From: Caldilineaceae bacterium
GTDB lineage: Bacteria > Chloroflexota > Anaerolineae > Caldilineales > Caldilineaceae
Length of the DNA: 6,390 nt
NCBI GenBank assembly: GCA_015494005.1
Contig: WGCB01000188.1
Coordinates: 1 to 6,390 of the forward strand
Direction of reading: 5' to 3'
Part shown: positions 1-6,179 of the stretch, one piece after another
Numbering within the stretch: position 1 is the stretch's first letter
How the letters are laid out: each line of letters opens with the position of its first letter
Position numbers and translations under genes: made by a program
Notes under the pieces: model-generated
What the model saw: the letters and a program-made list of their open reading frames with translations, nothing else
Database searches by the model: none
Told to the model about the DNA's origin: nothing

Positions 1-1
1 A

Positions 2-49
2 ATCCCTCTGAACAGGCCCTGGATCCTGCCGCGGAAGAATCCCGGATGA
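2..49 (+). CDS. Possible 3' end of an upstream gene (partial)
   Basis: A reading frame open from the left edge ends at TGA 47-49, giving fifteen visible residues that start IPLNRPW and end RKNPG. Its stop overlaps the ATG of the next gene as ATGA, the usual arrangement for translationally coupled genes. Twelve of the fifteen codons end in G or C, which fits the codon bias of the window better than the other frame still open here, the frame of the following gene itself. The product cannot be identified from so few residues. The alternative is that the following gene starts upstream of the window and no separate gene ends here. Confidence 0.35.
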   Translation: MPLNRPWILPRKNPG

Positions 50-771
50 AACAATCCCAGCCCCCAGCTCGTCTCTGGTTACAGAGCCGCAAGCTGGTGG
101 CCCTGCTTTTCTGGCTGCTCCTGGTAGGGGGATATTTCCTCTACATCCGGCGCACGGGCCAGTCTCCCCGGGAGGTGGCCCAGGCCCTGCAGGCCTTCCT
201 GGAGGGGAACGCGCTGGGGCCCCTGTTCTACGTGGTCCTCTACACCGTCCGGCCCCTGGTTTTCTTCCCGGCCACAGTCCTGTCGGTGATGGGTGGCTAC
301 CTCTACGGGCCCATCTGGGGGCTGGTCTACTCGTCCCTGGGGGCGATCCTGTCCGCCACCCTGGCCTATCTGGTGGGACGGTACTTCGGCGCGGGACTCT
401 TCCAGGAGAACCAGGACGCCACCCATTTCATGGCCCGGTACACCCGCTTCCTGCGCAGCAACGGCTTCGAGGCGGTGCTGATCATGCGCCTCCTCTACCT
501 GCCCTACGACCTGGTGAACTATCTTTCCGGGCTCGTGCGGGTGGGGCTGGTGAGCTTCGTGGTGGCGACCCTGCTGGGGAACCTGCCCGGTTCCTTGACT
601 TTCGTGCTCTTCGGCTCCGCCCTGAGCTCGGAATCCGCCCAGGGACGCTGGTTCCTGGCCGGGTTCTCCCTGCTGATGCTGGTCTTGGGGCTGGTCTTCT
701 CCCGCTGGCTGCGTCGTCGCCGCCGGGACCTCACCGGCGATGAGGCGGCAGGGGCGGAAGCGTCTCTCTGA
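46..771 (+). CDS. TVP38/TMEM64 family (VTT-domain) membrane protein
   Basis: This 241-residue integral membrane protein belongs to the TVP38/TMEM64 family, distantly related to DedA. Relatives are linked to lipid scrambling and membrane homeostasis, but the role here is unknown. A hydrophobic segment at about 17-34 is followed by the family core: FFPATVLSVMGG (73-84) with YLYGPIWG just after, a small-residue hydrophobic stretch ending in GRYFG (111-115), and MRLLYLPYDLVNYLSGL (147-163), which matches the family's R-x-x-x-x-P-x-D-x-x-NY-x-x-G pattern. Two more hydrophobic segments lie at about 168-190 and 203-220. The tail WLRRRRRD (221-228) is strongly basic and probably cytoplasmic. The ATG at 46 has a possible ribosome binding site, GGAAG at 33-37, eight bases upstream. 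The frame stays open to the window edge, so a longer start is not excluded. No terminator is seen before the tRNA promoter. Confidence 0.9.
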   Translation: MKQSQPPARLWLQSRKLVALLFWLLLVGGYFLYIRRTGQSPREVAQALQAFLEGNALGPLFYVVLYTVRPLVFFPATVLSVMGGYLYGPIWGLVYSSLGAILSATLAYLVGRYFGAGLFQENQDATHFMARYTRFLRSNGFEAVLIMRLLYLPYDLVNYLSGLVRVGLVSFVVATLLGNLPGSLTFVLFGSALSSESAQGRWFLAGFSLLMLVLGLVFSRWLRRRRRDLTGDEAAGAEASL

Positions 772-814
772 GGGAATGGCAGGGCGATCGGTCCTGGGAA
801 AACAGCAGCGAAAT

Positions 815-843
815 TTGACATCTGCCAGGCCCACAGGTATACT
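815..843 (+). promoter_or_regulatory. Sigma-70-type promoter of the tRNA cluster
   Basis: A perfect -35 hexamer TTGACA (815-820) is followed by exactly 17 bases and the -10 hexamer TATACT (838-843, one mismatch to TATAAT). Transcription would start near 850, about 77 bases before the first tRNA. It is the strongest promoter match seen in the window, as expected for a stable-RNA operon. It lies 44 bases past the stop of the TVP38-family gene, so the tRNAs need not depend on read-through from that gene. Confidence 0.85.
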
Positions 844-926
844 TTTTCAGGCTAGGACAGCGTGTCCACCATGCTTGACGGACGCCTACGCCGATGGGCG
901 GCTCACCTGAGCGGCCCCGGCCACGT

Positions 927-1015
<89 letters not shown>

Positions 1016-1042
1016 GGTGGACCTGTCCGCACAATTGATCTT

Positions 1043-1135
<93 letters not shown>

Positions 1136-1162
1136 TTGTGCATCCGCTCTCGCGGGTGCCAA

Positions 1163-1235
1163 GCGCCTGTAGCTCAGCGGATAGAGCGCTTCCCTGCGGA
1201 GGAAGAGGTCAGAGGTTCGAATCCTCTCAGGCGTA
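1163..1235 (+). tRNA. tRNA-Arg, anticodon GCG
   Basis: This is a 73-base class I tRNA. The acceptor stem GCGCCTG (1163-1169) pairs with CAGGCGT (1228-1234), the first pair being a G-U wobble, and the discriminator is A1235. The anticodon stem CTTCC/GGAAG (1189-1193/1201-1205) closes the loop CTGCGGA with anticodon GCG at 1196-1198, reading CGC and CGU. The D loop carries an A directly after the GG pair, which fits the A20 identity element of arginine tRNAs, and C35 is present. The T arm is AGAGG-TTCGAAT-CCTCT (1211-1227). CCA is not encoded. Bacteria normally read these codons with an ACG anticodon edited to ICG, so G34 is notable. It is the last tRNA of the cluster, ten bases before the terminator hairpin. 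Confidence 0.95.
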
Positions 1236-1245
1236 CTGACGAATG

Positions 1246-1282
1246 AAAAGACCCCGGCACATGGGCGTGCCGGGGTCTTTTT
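1246..1282. terminator. Bidirectional intrinsic terminator between tRNA cluster and UPF0182 gene
   Basis: A perfect 15-bp inverted repeat, AAAAGACCCCGGCAC (1246-1260) with its complement at 1267-1281, encloses a six-base loop. The GC-rich core is flanked by an A run on the left and a T run on the right (1278-1282), so the hairpin reads as a Rho-independent terminator on either strand. It begins ten bases after tRNA-Arg and ends 18 bases from the stop of the leftward UPF0182 gene, so one element can stop both converging transcripts. Confidence 0.93.
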
Positions 1283-1299
1283 GTGGGTGTCGTTTTCGC

Positions 1300-4200
1300 T
1301 CAACCGCCGCTCTCGGGGGTGGGGGTCTCGGCAGGCGCTTCCCGGGGCGCCTCCTGGGCGCCCTCCTCGGGCTGGGGTGTGGGCTCAGGCGTGGCCACGC
1401 CCGCCATCTCCGCCATCTGCTCCAGGACCTGCTGCAGGGCATCCATCTCCGCGCCGTAGCCGGCCCAATCCCCTTCTCGGATGCGCTCCTGAGCCCGGAT
1501 GTAGTGCTCGTTGGCCTGGAGGATCAGGTCCTCCAGGGTGAGGACTGCTGCCGGGCCAGTGGGAGCGACGATCTCCGCGGGGATCTGCTCCCCAGGCGCC
1601 AGGAGCTCGGCCAGGACTTCCTCGCTGAGCACCTCCGGGCCGAAGAGCTGGGCCAGAGCCAGGCCCAGGTTCTCGGCCATGACCACCTGCTCCGTGGTGG
1701 CCACGATGACCCGTTTCAGCTCGGGGATCTTGCCGTTGGCCGCCTGCAGGTAGAGGGGCTCCACGTAGAGGAGGCTGTCCCCGATGGGGATGACCAGGAG
1801 ATTGCCTCGGATCACCTGGCTGCCCTGCTGGTTCCAGAGGCTGAGCTGGGCGCTGATCTCTGGATCCTGGTCGATGCGGGCCTCGATCTGCTTGGGGCCG
1901 TAGACCAGGGAGTCCTTGCCGAACTGGAAGAGGAGTTTCTCCCCGTATTTCTCCGGCGCGCTCTGGGCGGCCAGCCAGGCGATCATGTTCTCCCGGTTGG
2001 CCGGAGTGAAAGGCAGGATCTGAATGAACTCCAGCGCATCCTCTCCGGGCAACTCCATGAGCACGTAGTAGGGCTCCATCAAGACCGCTTCGCCCTGGAA
2101 GACCTCCTCCGGCCACTCCCACAGATCTTCCCGGTTGTAGAACTCTCGGGAGTCGGTCATGTGGTAGGTGCGGAAGATCTCCGCCTGGATGATGAAGAGG
2201 GAGTTGGGATAGCGGATGTGGGCCAGCAGATCCGGCGGCATCTCCTCCAGCGGGGTGAAGAGGGCCGGGAAGATGCGGCTGTAGGCGGCGATGATGGGCT
2301 CGGTGGGATCCACCACGTAGAAGTGCATCTCTCCGGTGTAGGCGTCGGTGACGATCTTCACCGAGTTGCGGATGTAGTTCAGCCGCCAGCGAGGCAGCAG
2401 CGGGTTCTGCTGTCGGCTGCTGATGGGCGTGCTGTAGGGGTAGCGCCTGCTGGTGGTGAACGCGTCTAGGATCCAGTAGAGCTTCCCGTCCTGGCCGATG
2501 ACAATGTAGGGATCGTCGTCGAAGCGGAGGAAGGGAGCCACCTCCTGGGCCCGCTCCATGATGTTCCGCTTCCAGAGCAGGCGGCTGGTGGGCTGGATGG
2601 CATCGGTGAGGACGATGTTGAAGTCGCCGAAGCGGAGGGCGAAGAGCAGGCGGCTCAGGTAGCTGCCGATGGGGATGCCCGTCTCCCCCTCGAACGTGGT
2701 GAAGACGTTCCCCCCGCCCTGGGGATAGTCGAATTCGTCCACGCTGGTGCGGACGATCACGTAGTCGTTGGTCTTCTCTCCGAAGTAGATCTGGGGCTTG
2801 GTGATGGGGATCTGGCCCTGGGGCGGGATGTCCTTGACCAGGAAATCGGGCAGGCCGTCCTTGGTGACCCGGGCCACCGGGGAAGCGGCCACGCCATAGC
2901 CGTGGGTGTAGACCAGCTTGCGGTTGACCCAGGTCTGGGCCTCCACGTTCAGCTGATCCGGCACCAGCTCCCGAGCGCCCAGCATCACCTGGCGCAGGCC
3001 GTCCTCCAGGGCGTAGCGGTCCACGTCGATGTCCCGGAACTCGTAGTACTGGCGCAGGGCCTGGATCTGGTTGTAGGTCTGGAGCAGGGGCCGGTAGTCC
3101 CAGAGGCGGATGTTGCGGATGGTCTCGGGCTGGCTCAGGAGGTCCTCCGCGGTCAGGTTCGCCACCTCGTAGTCCCGGCTGCGCACCGAGTCCAGGTCGT
3201 AGGCCTGCCGGGTGAACTGGATGTTGTTCTGGATGAAGGGGGCTTCCCGGACGTACTCGTTGGGGCTCACCTGGAAACGCTGGACGATGCCCGGGTAGAT
3301 GTTGCCGGCGATCACCGCCACGGCCACCCAGATCACCAGTACGATGACGATGGCTCGCCAGGCCTGGCGCATGACCACGTTGACCAGGAGCAGCACCGCG
3401 GTGAGCAGGGTGACCAGGGTGAGGAGGTTGTAGGCCGGCAGCTGGGCGTTGACGTCCGTGTAGCCGGCGCCGAAGACCGCTCCTCGGGTGCTGTAGACCA
3501 GCTGGAAGGCGTCCAACCGGTACTGCCAGGCCACCAGGAGCAGGATCAGCGCGCCCAGGCCGCTGAGGTGAGCCCGCACCGCGGGGCTGGCCCGCCAGCT
3601 TCGCCAGCCCAGGCCAGTGACCAACCCGGTGGCGATCAGGGTGACCACCAGGGTGACCATGAGCCAGTTCCGGGCCAACTGCCAGACGGGCAAGGTGAAG
3701 ATGTAGAAGCCCACATCCCGCCCAAAGATGGGCTCCGCGATCTGGAAACTGGTCTGGTTGAAGTAGAGGAGCACCTCCTCCCAGGCGGAGGAGGCGGCGG
3801 AGCCCATGAAGAAGGCGAAGAGGGCTCCGAAGAGCAGGATGCCCGTGGTCAACCGCATGCCGATGACGTCCGCCAGCTCGCTCAGAGGCGTGTTGGCCAG
3901 GCCGTGGGGCTCCAGGCGGCGGGCGATGAGTACGTTCACTGCCAGGATGATCCAGAAGAGGATGCCCCCGGCCAGAAAGAGGCCCACCGAGGCGGTGATG
4001 CGGGTCAAGAAGACCGATTCCAGGGACAGGCTTTTGTACCAGGACCAGTCGGTGAGGAAGCCCAGGCCCCAGTTGAAGAAGATGAGGACCAGGAAGGGCA
4101 GGAGGATGATCCAGAGCAGACGGCCACTGCCTTGACCTCGGCCATGGTCTCCGTCGCCTCGACCCCCGCCAAAGCGACGGCCATCCCGACCGCCGCCGCC

Positions 4201-4368
4201 TCCACCCTCGTCGTCCAGCTCTTCCTCCTCGATCTCGGGCCACTCCTCTTCCAGTGATTCCAGCAGCTCCCGGAAGGGATCGATCTCTCTCATGCGCAGT
4301 TGTCCTTCGCTCGGTGATGTCTCGTTTTGGCGGTCTCGGTAGGTCGTCAGGCCAATGTCTTCGCTCAT
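1300..4368 (-). CDS. UPF0182 family large membrane protein
   Basis: This 1022-residue protein matches the UPF0182 (COG1615) family, whose function is unknown. The N-terminus is acidic (residues 29-54) and then rich in glycine and arginine (55-82), probably cytoplasmic. About seven membrane segments follow at roughly 84-105, 121-149, 173-195, 230-253, 267-283, 313-333 and 337-357. Family-like motifs include WSWYKSLSLESVF (108-120) and GRDVGFYIFTLPVWQL (216-231). After the last segment comes a large, probably extracytoplasmic domain (about 358-900) with YPGIVQRFQVSPNEY (358-372), ERAQEVAPFLRFDDDPYIV (605-623), FQFGKDSLVYGPKQIEARID (814-833) and LLYVEPLYLQA (866-876). A helical region (about 945-990) and a P/E/T-rich tail (992-1022) end the protein, near the family's usual length. 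The leader has its own promoter and the gene ends at the shared terminator. The true start is uncertain: Met26 (codon at 4291-4293) has a better ribosome binding site than the ATG at 4366-4368. Confidence 0.95.
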   Translation of the reverse strand: MSEDIGLTTYRDRQNETSPSEGQLRMREIDPFRELLESLEEEWPEIEEEELDDEGGGGGGRDGRRFGGGRGDGDHGRGQGSGRLLWIILLPFLVLIFFNWGLGFLTDWSWYKSLSLESVFLTRITASVGLFLAGGILFWIILAVNVLIARRLEPHGLANTPLSELADVIGMRLTTGILLFGALFAFFMGSAASSAWEEVLLYFNQTSFQIAEPIFGRDVGFYIFTLPVWQLARNWLMVTLVVTLIATGLVTGLGWRSWRASPAVRAHLSGLGALILLLVAWQYRLDAFQLVYSTRGAVFGAGYTDVNAQLPAYNLLTLVTLLTAVLLLVNVVMRQAWRAIVIVLVIWVAVAVIAGNIYPGIVQRFQVSPNEYVREAPFIQNNIQFTRQAYDLDSVRSRDYEVANLTAEDLLSQPETIRNIRLWDYRPLLQTYNQIQALRQYYEFRDIDVDRYALEDGLRQVMLGARELVPDQLNVEAQTWVNRKLVYTHGYGVAASPVARVTKDGLPDFLVKDIPPQGQIPITKPQIYFGEKTNDYVIVRTSVDEFDYPQGGGNVFTTFEGETGIPIGSYLSRLLFALRFGDFNIVLTDAIQPTSRLLWKRNIMERAQEVAPFLRFDDDPYIVIGQDGKLYWILDAFTTSRRYPYSTPISSRQQNPLLPRWRLNYIRNSVKIVTDAYTGEMHFYVVDPTEPIIAAYSRIFPALFTPLEEMPPDLLAHIRYPNSLFIIQAEIFRTYHMTDSREFYNREDLWEWPEEVFQGEAVLMEPYYVLMELPGEDALEFIQILPFTPANRENMIAWLAAQSAPEKYGEKLLFQFGKDSLVYGPKQIEARIDQDPEISAQLSLWNQQGSQVIRGNLLVIPIGDSLLYVEPLYLQAANGKIPELKRVIVATTEQVVMAENLGLALAQLFGPEVLSEEVLAELLAPGEQIPAEIVAPTGPAAVLTLEDLILQANEHYIRAQERIREGDWAGYGAEMDALQQVLEQMAEMAGVATPEPTPQPEEGAQEAPREAPAETPTPESGG
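4303..4308 (-). promoter_or_regulatory. Ribosome binding site favouring an internal UPF0182 start
   Basis: On the minus strand the bases read GAAGGA, nine bases ahead of the internal ATG at 4291-4293 (Met26, followed by REIDPF). The outer ATG at 4366-4368 is preceded by CTGACCCCGAG, which has no clear Shine-Dalgarno match. The 25 codons between the two starts also have a lower G/C third-position share than the rest of the gene. This points to a 997-residue product, but it is not proof. Confidence 0.5.
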
Positions 4369-4433
4369 CTCGGGGTCAGACCAGATCGGATGCAGGCCGA
4401 GAGGCGGGGCTCTGTCGAGGATCGGTTGCCTCT

Positions 4434-4442
4434 ATTGTACCA
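4434..4442 (-). promoter_or_regulatory. Extended -10 promoter for the UPF0182 gene
   Basis: The minus strand reads TGGTACAAT: a TACAAT -10 hexamer (4439-4434) directly preceded by the TG of an extended -10 element. No convincing -35 hexamer lies 16-18 bases upstream, as is common for extended -10 promoters. Transcription would start near 4427, giving a leader of about 60 bases to the outer ATG or about 135 to the internal one. Confidence 0.6.
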
Positions 4443-4487
4443 GATAATCGCCGAATGGCCGTGTGGCGTGGCGTCCAATGCCGCCTG

Positions 4488-4496
4488 TGCTATAAT
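4488..4496 (+). promoter_or_regulatory. Extended -10 promoter for the glycosyltransferase/VanZ-like pair
   Basis: The sequence TGCTATAAT holds a perfect TATAAT hexamer (4491-4496) with the TG of an extended -10 directly ahead. No good -35 is seen at the expected distance. Transcription would begin near 4503, leaving a CT-rich leader of about 55 bases before the ATG at 4559. It lies about 50 bases from the oppositely directed UPF0182 -10, so the two promoters are arranged back to back. Confidence 0.7.
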
Positions 4497-4558
4497 TCAC
4501 GCCTGCCGCTGACCCAACATTCGCCTCCCGGTCCCAGCATCCCAGCCGAGATCTCCCC

Positions 4559-5731
4559 ATGCGCATCACGTTTGTGGCCCCCTTCGGCCTGAGCAGCAAA
4601 GGCACTGTACGAGCCCGGACCCTGCCCCTGGCCCGGATGCTGGCCGAGCGCGGCCACCCGGTGACGCTGCTCATCCCGCCCTGGGACGCACCAGCGGAAG
4701 GGGGGCGCTCCTGGGAGGAGAGCTGTCTTCGCGTAGTTAGCGTAAGCGTGCAAGGCGGGCTGCCCTGGATCCTGGCCCGGCTCTGGCGGGAGCTGGGACG
4801 GAGCCAGCCGGATATTGTGCACATCGTCAAGCCCCGGGCCTACGCCGGACTGGTCCAGTGGCTGCTCTGGCAGCGCCGCCGATGGCGAGGCAGGGGTGTT
4901 CGCATAGTGCTGGATGTGGATGACTGGGAGCAGGCCTGGGAGGAGGTGGCCGGCTATCCCTGCCTCCTGGCCCGTTTCCTGGCCTGGCAGGAGGAGTGGG
5001 GCATCCGCCATGCGGACGCGGTCACCGCGGCCAGCCACTGGCTGGCGGATCGAGTCCGGGCCGACGCGCCGGGGACACCGGTGCTCTACCTGCCCAACGG
5101 CGTGCCCGGCCTCCAGGAGGGCGATCCGCTACCCGAAGGCCCAGCCCCTGAGCCCAGAACGGCCACGGTCCTCTGGTTCACCCGCTTCGTGGAGGTTGCG
5201 CCCTCGTGGATGGCCGCCTTCTGGCAGGCCCTCCAGCGCCTGCAGCCCGGAGTGCACCTGCTGGTGGCCGGCCAGGCCCTGCAGCCCGGGCGAGCGGACC
5301 GCTTCCGCGCGGCCCTGGCTGGGGCCACGGTTCAGGGAGGAGCCCTGGAGTGGGTGGGCCCGGTGACGCCGGACGCACTGCCCAGCCTCTACGCCCGCAG
5401 CACCTGCGCCGTCTTCCCTGCGGCGGACGTGCCCCTGAATCAGGCCAAGTGCAGCGTGCGCCTGGCCACGACCCTGCTCCAGGGGGTGCCGGTGGTGGCC
5501 AGCGGTGTGGGGGAGCAAGTCCACTACGGCCAGGCCGGCGCGGCTCGGCTTGTCCCGCCGGAGGCCACGCCCGAGGAGTTCGCCCAGGCCGTGGCCGCCC
5601 TCCTGGACGCGCCGGGGCAGCGGCAGCAGCTCCGGGAGCGGGCCCGAGCGCGCCTGCACGCGCGCTACGACTGGGCGCGGCTGGCCGGGGAGCTGGAGGC
5701 ATTCTACCGGCAGCTGGCCGAGAGGGGATGA
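4559..5731 (+). CDS. GT4-like glycosyltransferase (GT-B fold)
   Basis: This 390-residue protein has the two-domain layout of GT-B glycosyltransferases, most like family GT4, which move a sugar from a nucleotide donor to an acceptor. The N-terminal half opens with a Rossmann-type start MRITFVAPFG and a polar SSKGTVRART segment (12-21). It continues with PDIVHIVKP (84-92), VLDVDDWE (117-124) and the inter-domain segment LYLPNGV (176-182). The donor-side half has LWFTRF (205-210), LLVAGQ (234-239), EWVGPV (264-269) and QAKCSVRL (295-302), and then GVPVVASGVGEQVHYG (309-324). The two glutamates of the classic EX7E donor motif are not visible there. No signal peptide or clear membrane segment is present, so it is probably cytoplasmic or peripheral. 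The ATG has only a weak ribosome binding site (GAG at 4549-4551). Donor and acceptor cannot be told from sequence. A VanZ-like gene follows 28 bases later. Confidence 0.85.
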   Translation: MRITFVAPFGLSSKGTVRARTLPLARMLAERGHPVTLLIPPWDAPAEGGRSWEESCLRVVSVSVQGGLPWILARLWRELGRSQPDIVHIVKPRAYAGLVQWLLWQRRRWRGRGVRIVLDVDDWEQAWEEVAGYPCLLARFLAWQEEWGIRHADAVTAASHWLADRVRADAPGTPVLYLPNGVPGLQEGDPLPEGPAPEPRTATVLWFTRFVEVAPSWMAAFWQALQRLQPGVHLLVAGQALQPGRADRFRAALAGATVQGGALEWVGPVTPDALPSLYARSTCAVFPAADVPLNQAKCSVRLATTLLQGVPVVASGVGEQVHYGQAGAARLVPPEATPEEFAQAVAALLDAPGQRQQLRERARARLHARYDWARLAGELEAFYRQLAERG

Positions 5732-5742
5732 CCATCGTTTCG

Positions 5743-5749
5743 GGAGGAG
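5743..5749 (+). promoter_or_regulatory. Ribosome binding site deciding the VanZ-like start
   Basis: GGAGGAG is a strong Shine-Dalgarno match ten bases ahead of the GTG at 5760. An in-frame GTG at 5751 lies only one base from it, too close to be used, and the next in-frame ATG (5781) has no comparable site at a proper distance. The reading frame itself runs open far into the glycosyltransferase gene, so this site is the main evidence for the start. Confidence 0.75.
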
Positions 5750-5759
5750 AGTGCCCACC

Positions 5760-6179
5760 GTGAAGCAGGCATGGAGACAGATGTGGTTCGGAGGAGTGAT
5801 CCGCTGGGGGCCGGCCCTGGCCCTGATGGGGACCATCTTCTGGTTCAGCAACCAGTCCCAGCTGTTCGTCTTCCCGGAGAGCTGGCTGGATCTGGTGGCG
5901 AAGAAGCTGGCCCACGCCACCGGCTACTTCCTGCTGGCTCTGGCCTACCGCTGGGGGCTGGAGTGCCAGGGGCCGGGTGGACGCCGCCGGGCTCTCCTGG
6001 CCTGGGGGCTGGCGGTCCTCTACGCGCTGAGCGACGAGTGGCACCAGACCTTCGTGCCCGGGCGCAACGGCAACCTGCTGGACGTGGCCGTGGACAGCCT
6101 GGGCGCCACCGCCGCGCTCTTCGCCTGGCCCCCGCTGGTGACCCGGCTGGGTCTCAGCCCACGTAGATGGGGTTGCTGA
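5760..6179 (+). CDS. VanZ-like small membrane protein
   Basis: The 139-residue product, from a GTG start, matches the VanZ-like family. The founding member, enterococcal VanZ, gives low-level teicoplanin resistance by an unclear mechanism. Most chromosomal relatives have no known role, so a resistance function should not be assumed. Hydrophobic segments lie at about 11-29, 50-65, 78-91 and 108-124. Conserved-looking polar positions match the family: FSNQSQ (29-34), KKLAHATGY (48-56) and LSDEWHQTFVPGRNGNLLD (90-108), followed by D112 and SLGA (113-116). The length is typical of single-domain members. It follows the glycosyltransferase by 28 bases without a promoter or terminator, so the two are probably co-transcribed. 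Its last 26 bases overlap the end of the convergent gene on the other strand. Confidence 0.88.
   Translation: MKQAWRQMWFGGVIRWGPALALMGTIFWFSNQSQLFVFPESWLDLVAKKLAHATGYFLLALAYRWGLECQGPGGRRRALLAWGLAVLYALSDEWHQTFVPGRNGNLLDVAVDSLGATAALFAWPPLVTRLGLSPRRWGC

Noticed and set aside
79..834. A 251-codon minus-strand frame opposite the TVP38-family gene.
   Set aside because: Its product is rich in Q, G, E, H and P with no domain, and the plus-strand gene has clear family motifs; it is an antisense shadow.
875..880. A second TTGAC-like -35 (TTGACG) downstream of the tRNA promoter.
   Set aside because: No -10 hexamer lies 16-18 bases downstream (the sequence there is GC-rich), whereas 815-843 is a near-consensus promoter.
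1385..4243. A 952-codon open frame on the minus strand, in a different frame from UPF0182, and long plus-strand frames at 1243-2469 and 2902-4257.
   Set aside because: These are shadows of the UPF0182 gene in GC-rich DNA. Their translations are biased (H/R/P/G-rich on minus; V/G/L/D/Q/E-rich on plus) with no recognisable domain, whereas the UPF0182 frame matches a known family along its whole length.
4443..4558. Search for a riboswitch or structured leader ahead of the glycosyltransferase.
   Set aside because: Beyond the promoter the leader is short and CT-rich, with no convincing stem or known aptamer consensus.
5505..5759. N-terminal extension of the VanZ-like frame back into the glycosyltransferase gene (a possible 224-residue form).
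   Set aside because: The extension is R/S/P/W-rich noise overlapping a well-supported gene, and GGAGGAG with GTG at 5760 gives a normal-length VanZ-like protein.
5129..6044. Long minus-strand frames (263 and 288 codons) and plus-strand alternates (5206-5763, 5771-6166) over the glycosyltransferase and VanZ-like genes.
   Set aside because: Proline-, arginine- and glycine-rich translations without domains are typical high-GC shadows of the two real genes.
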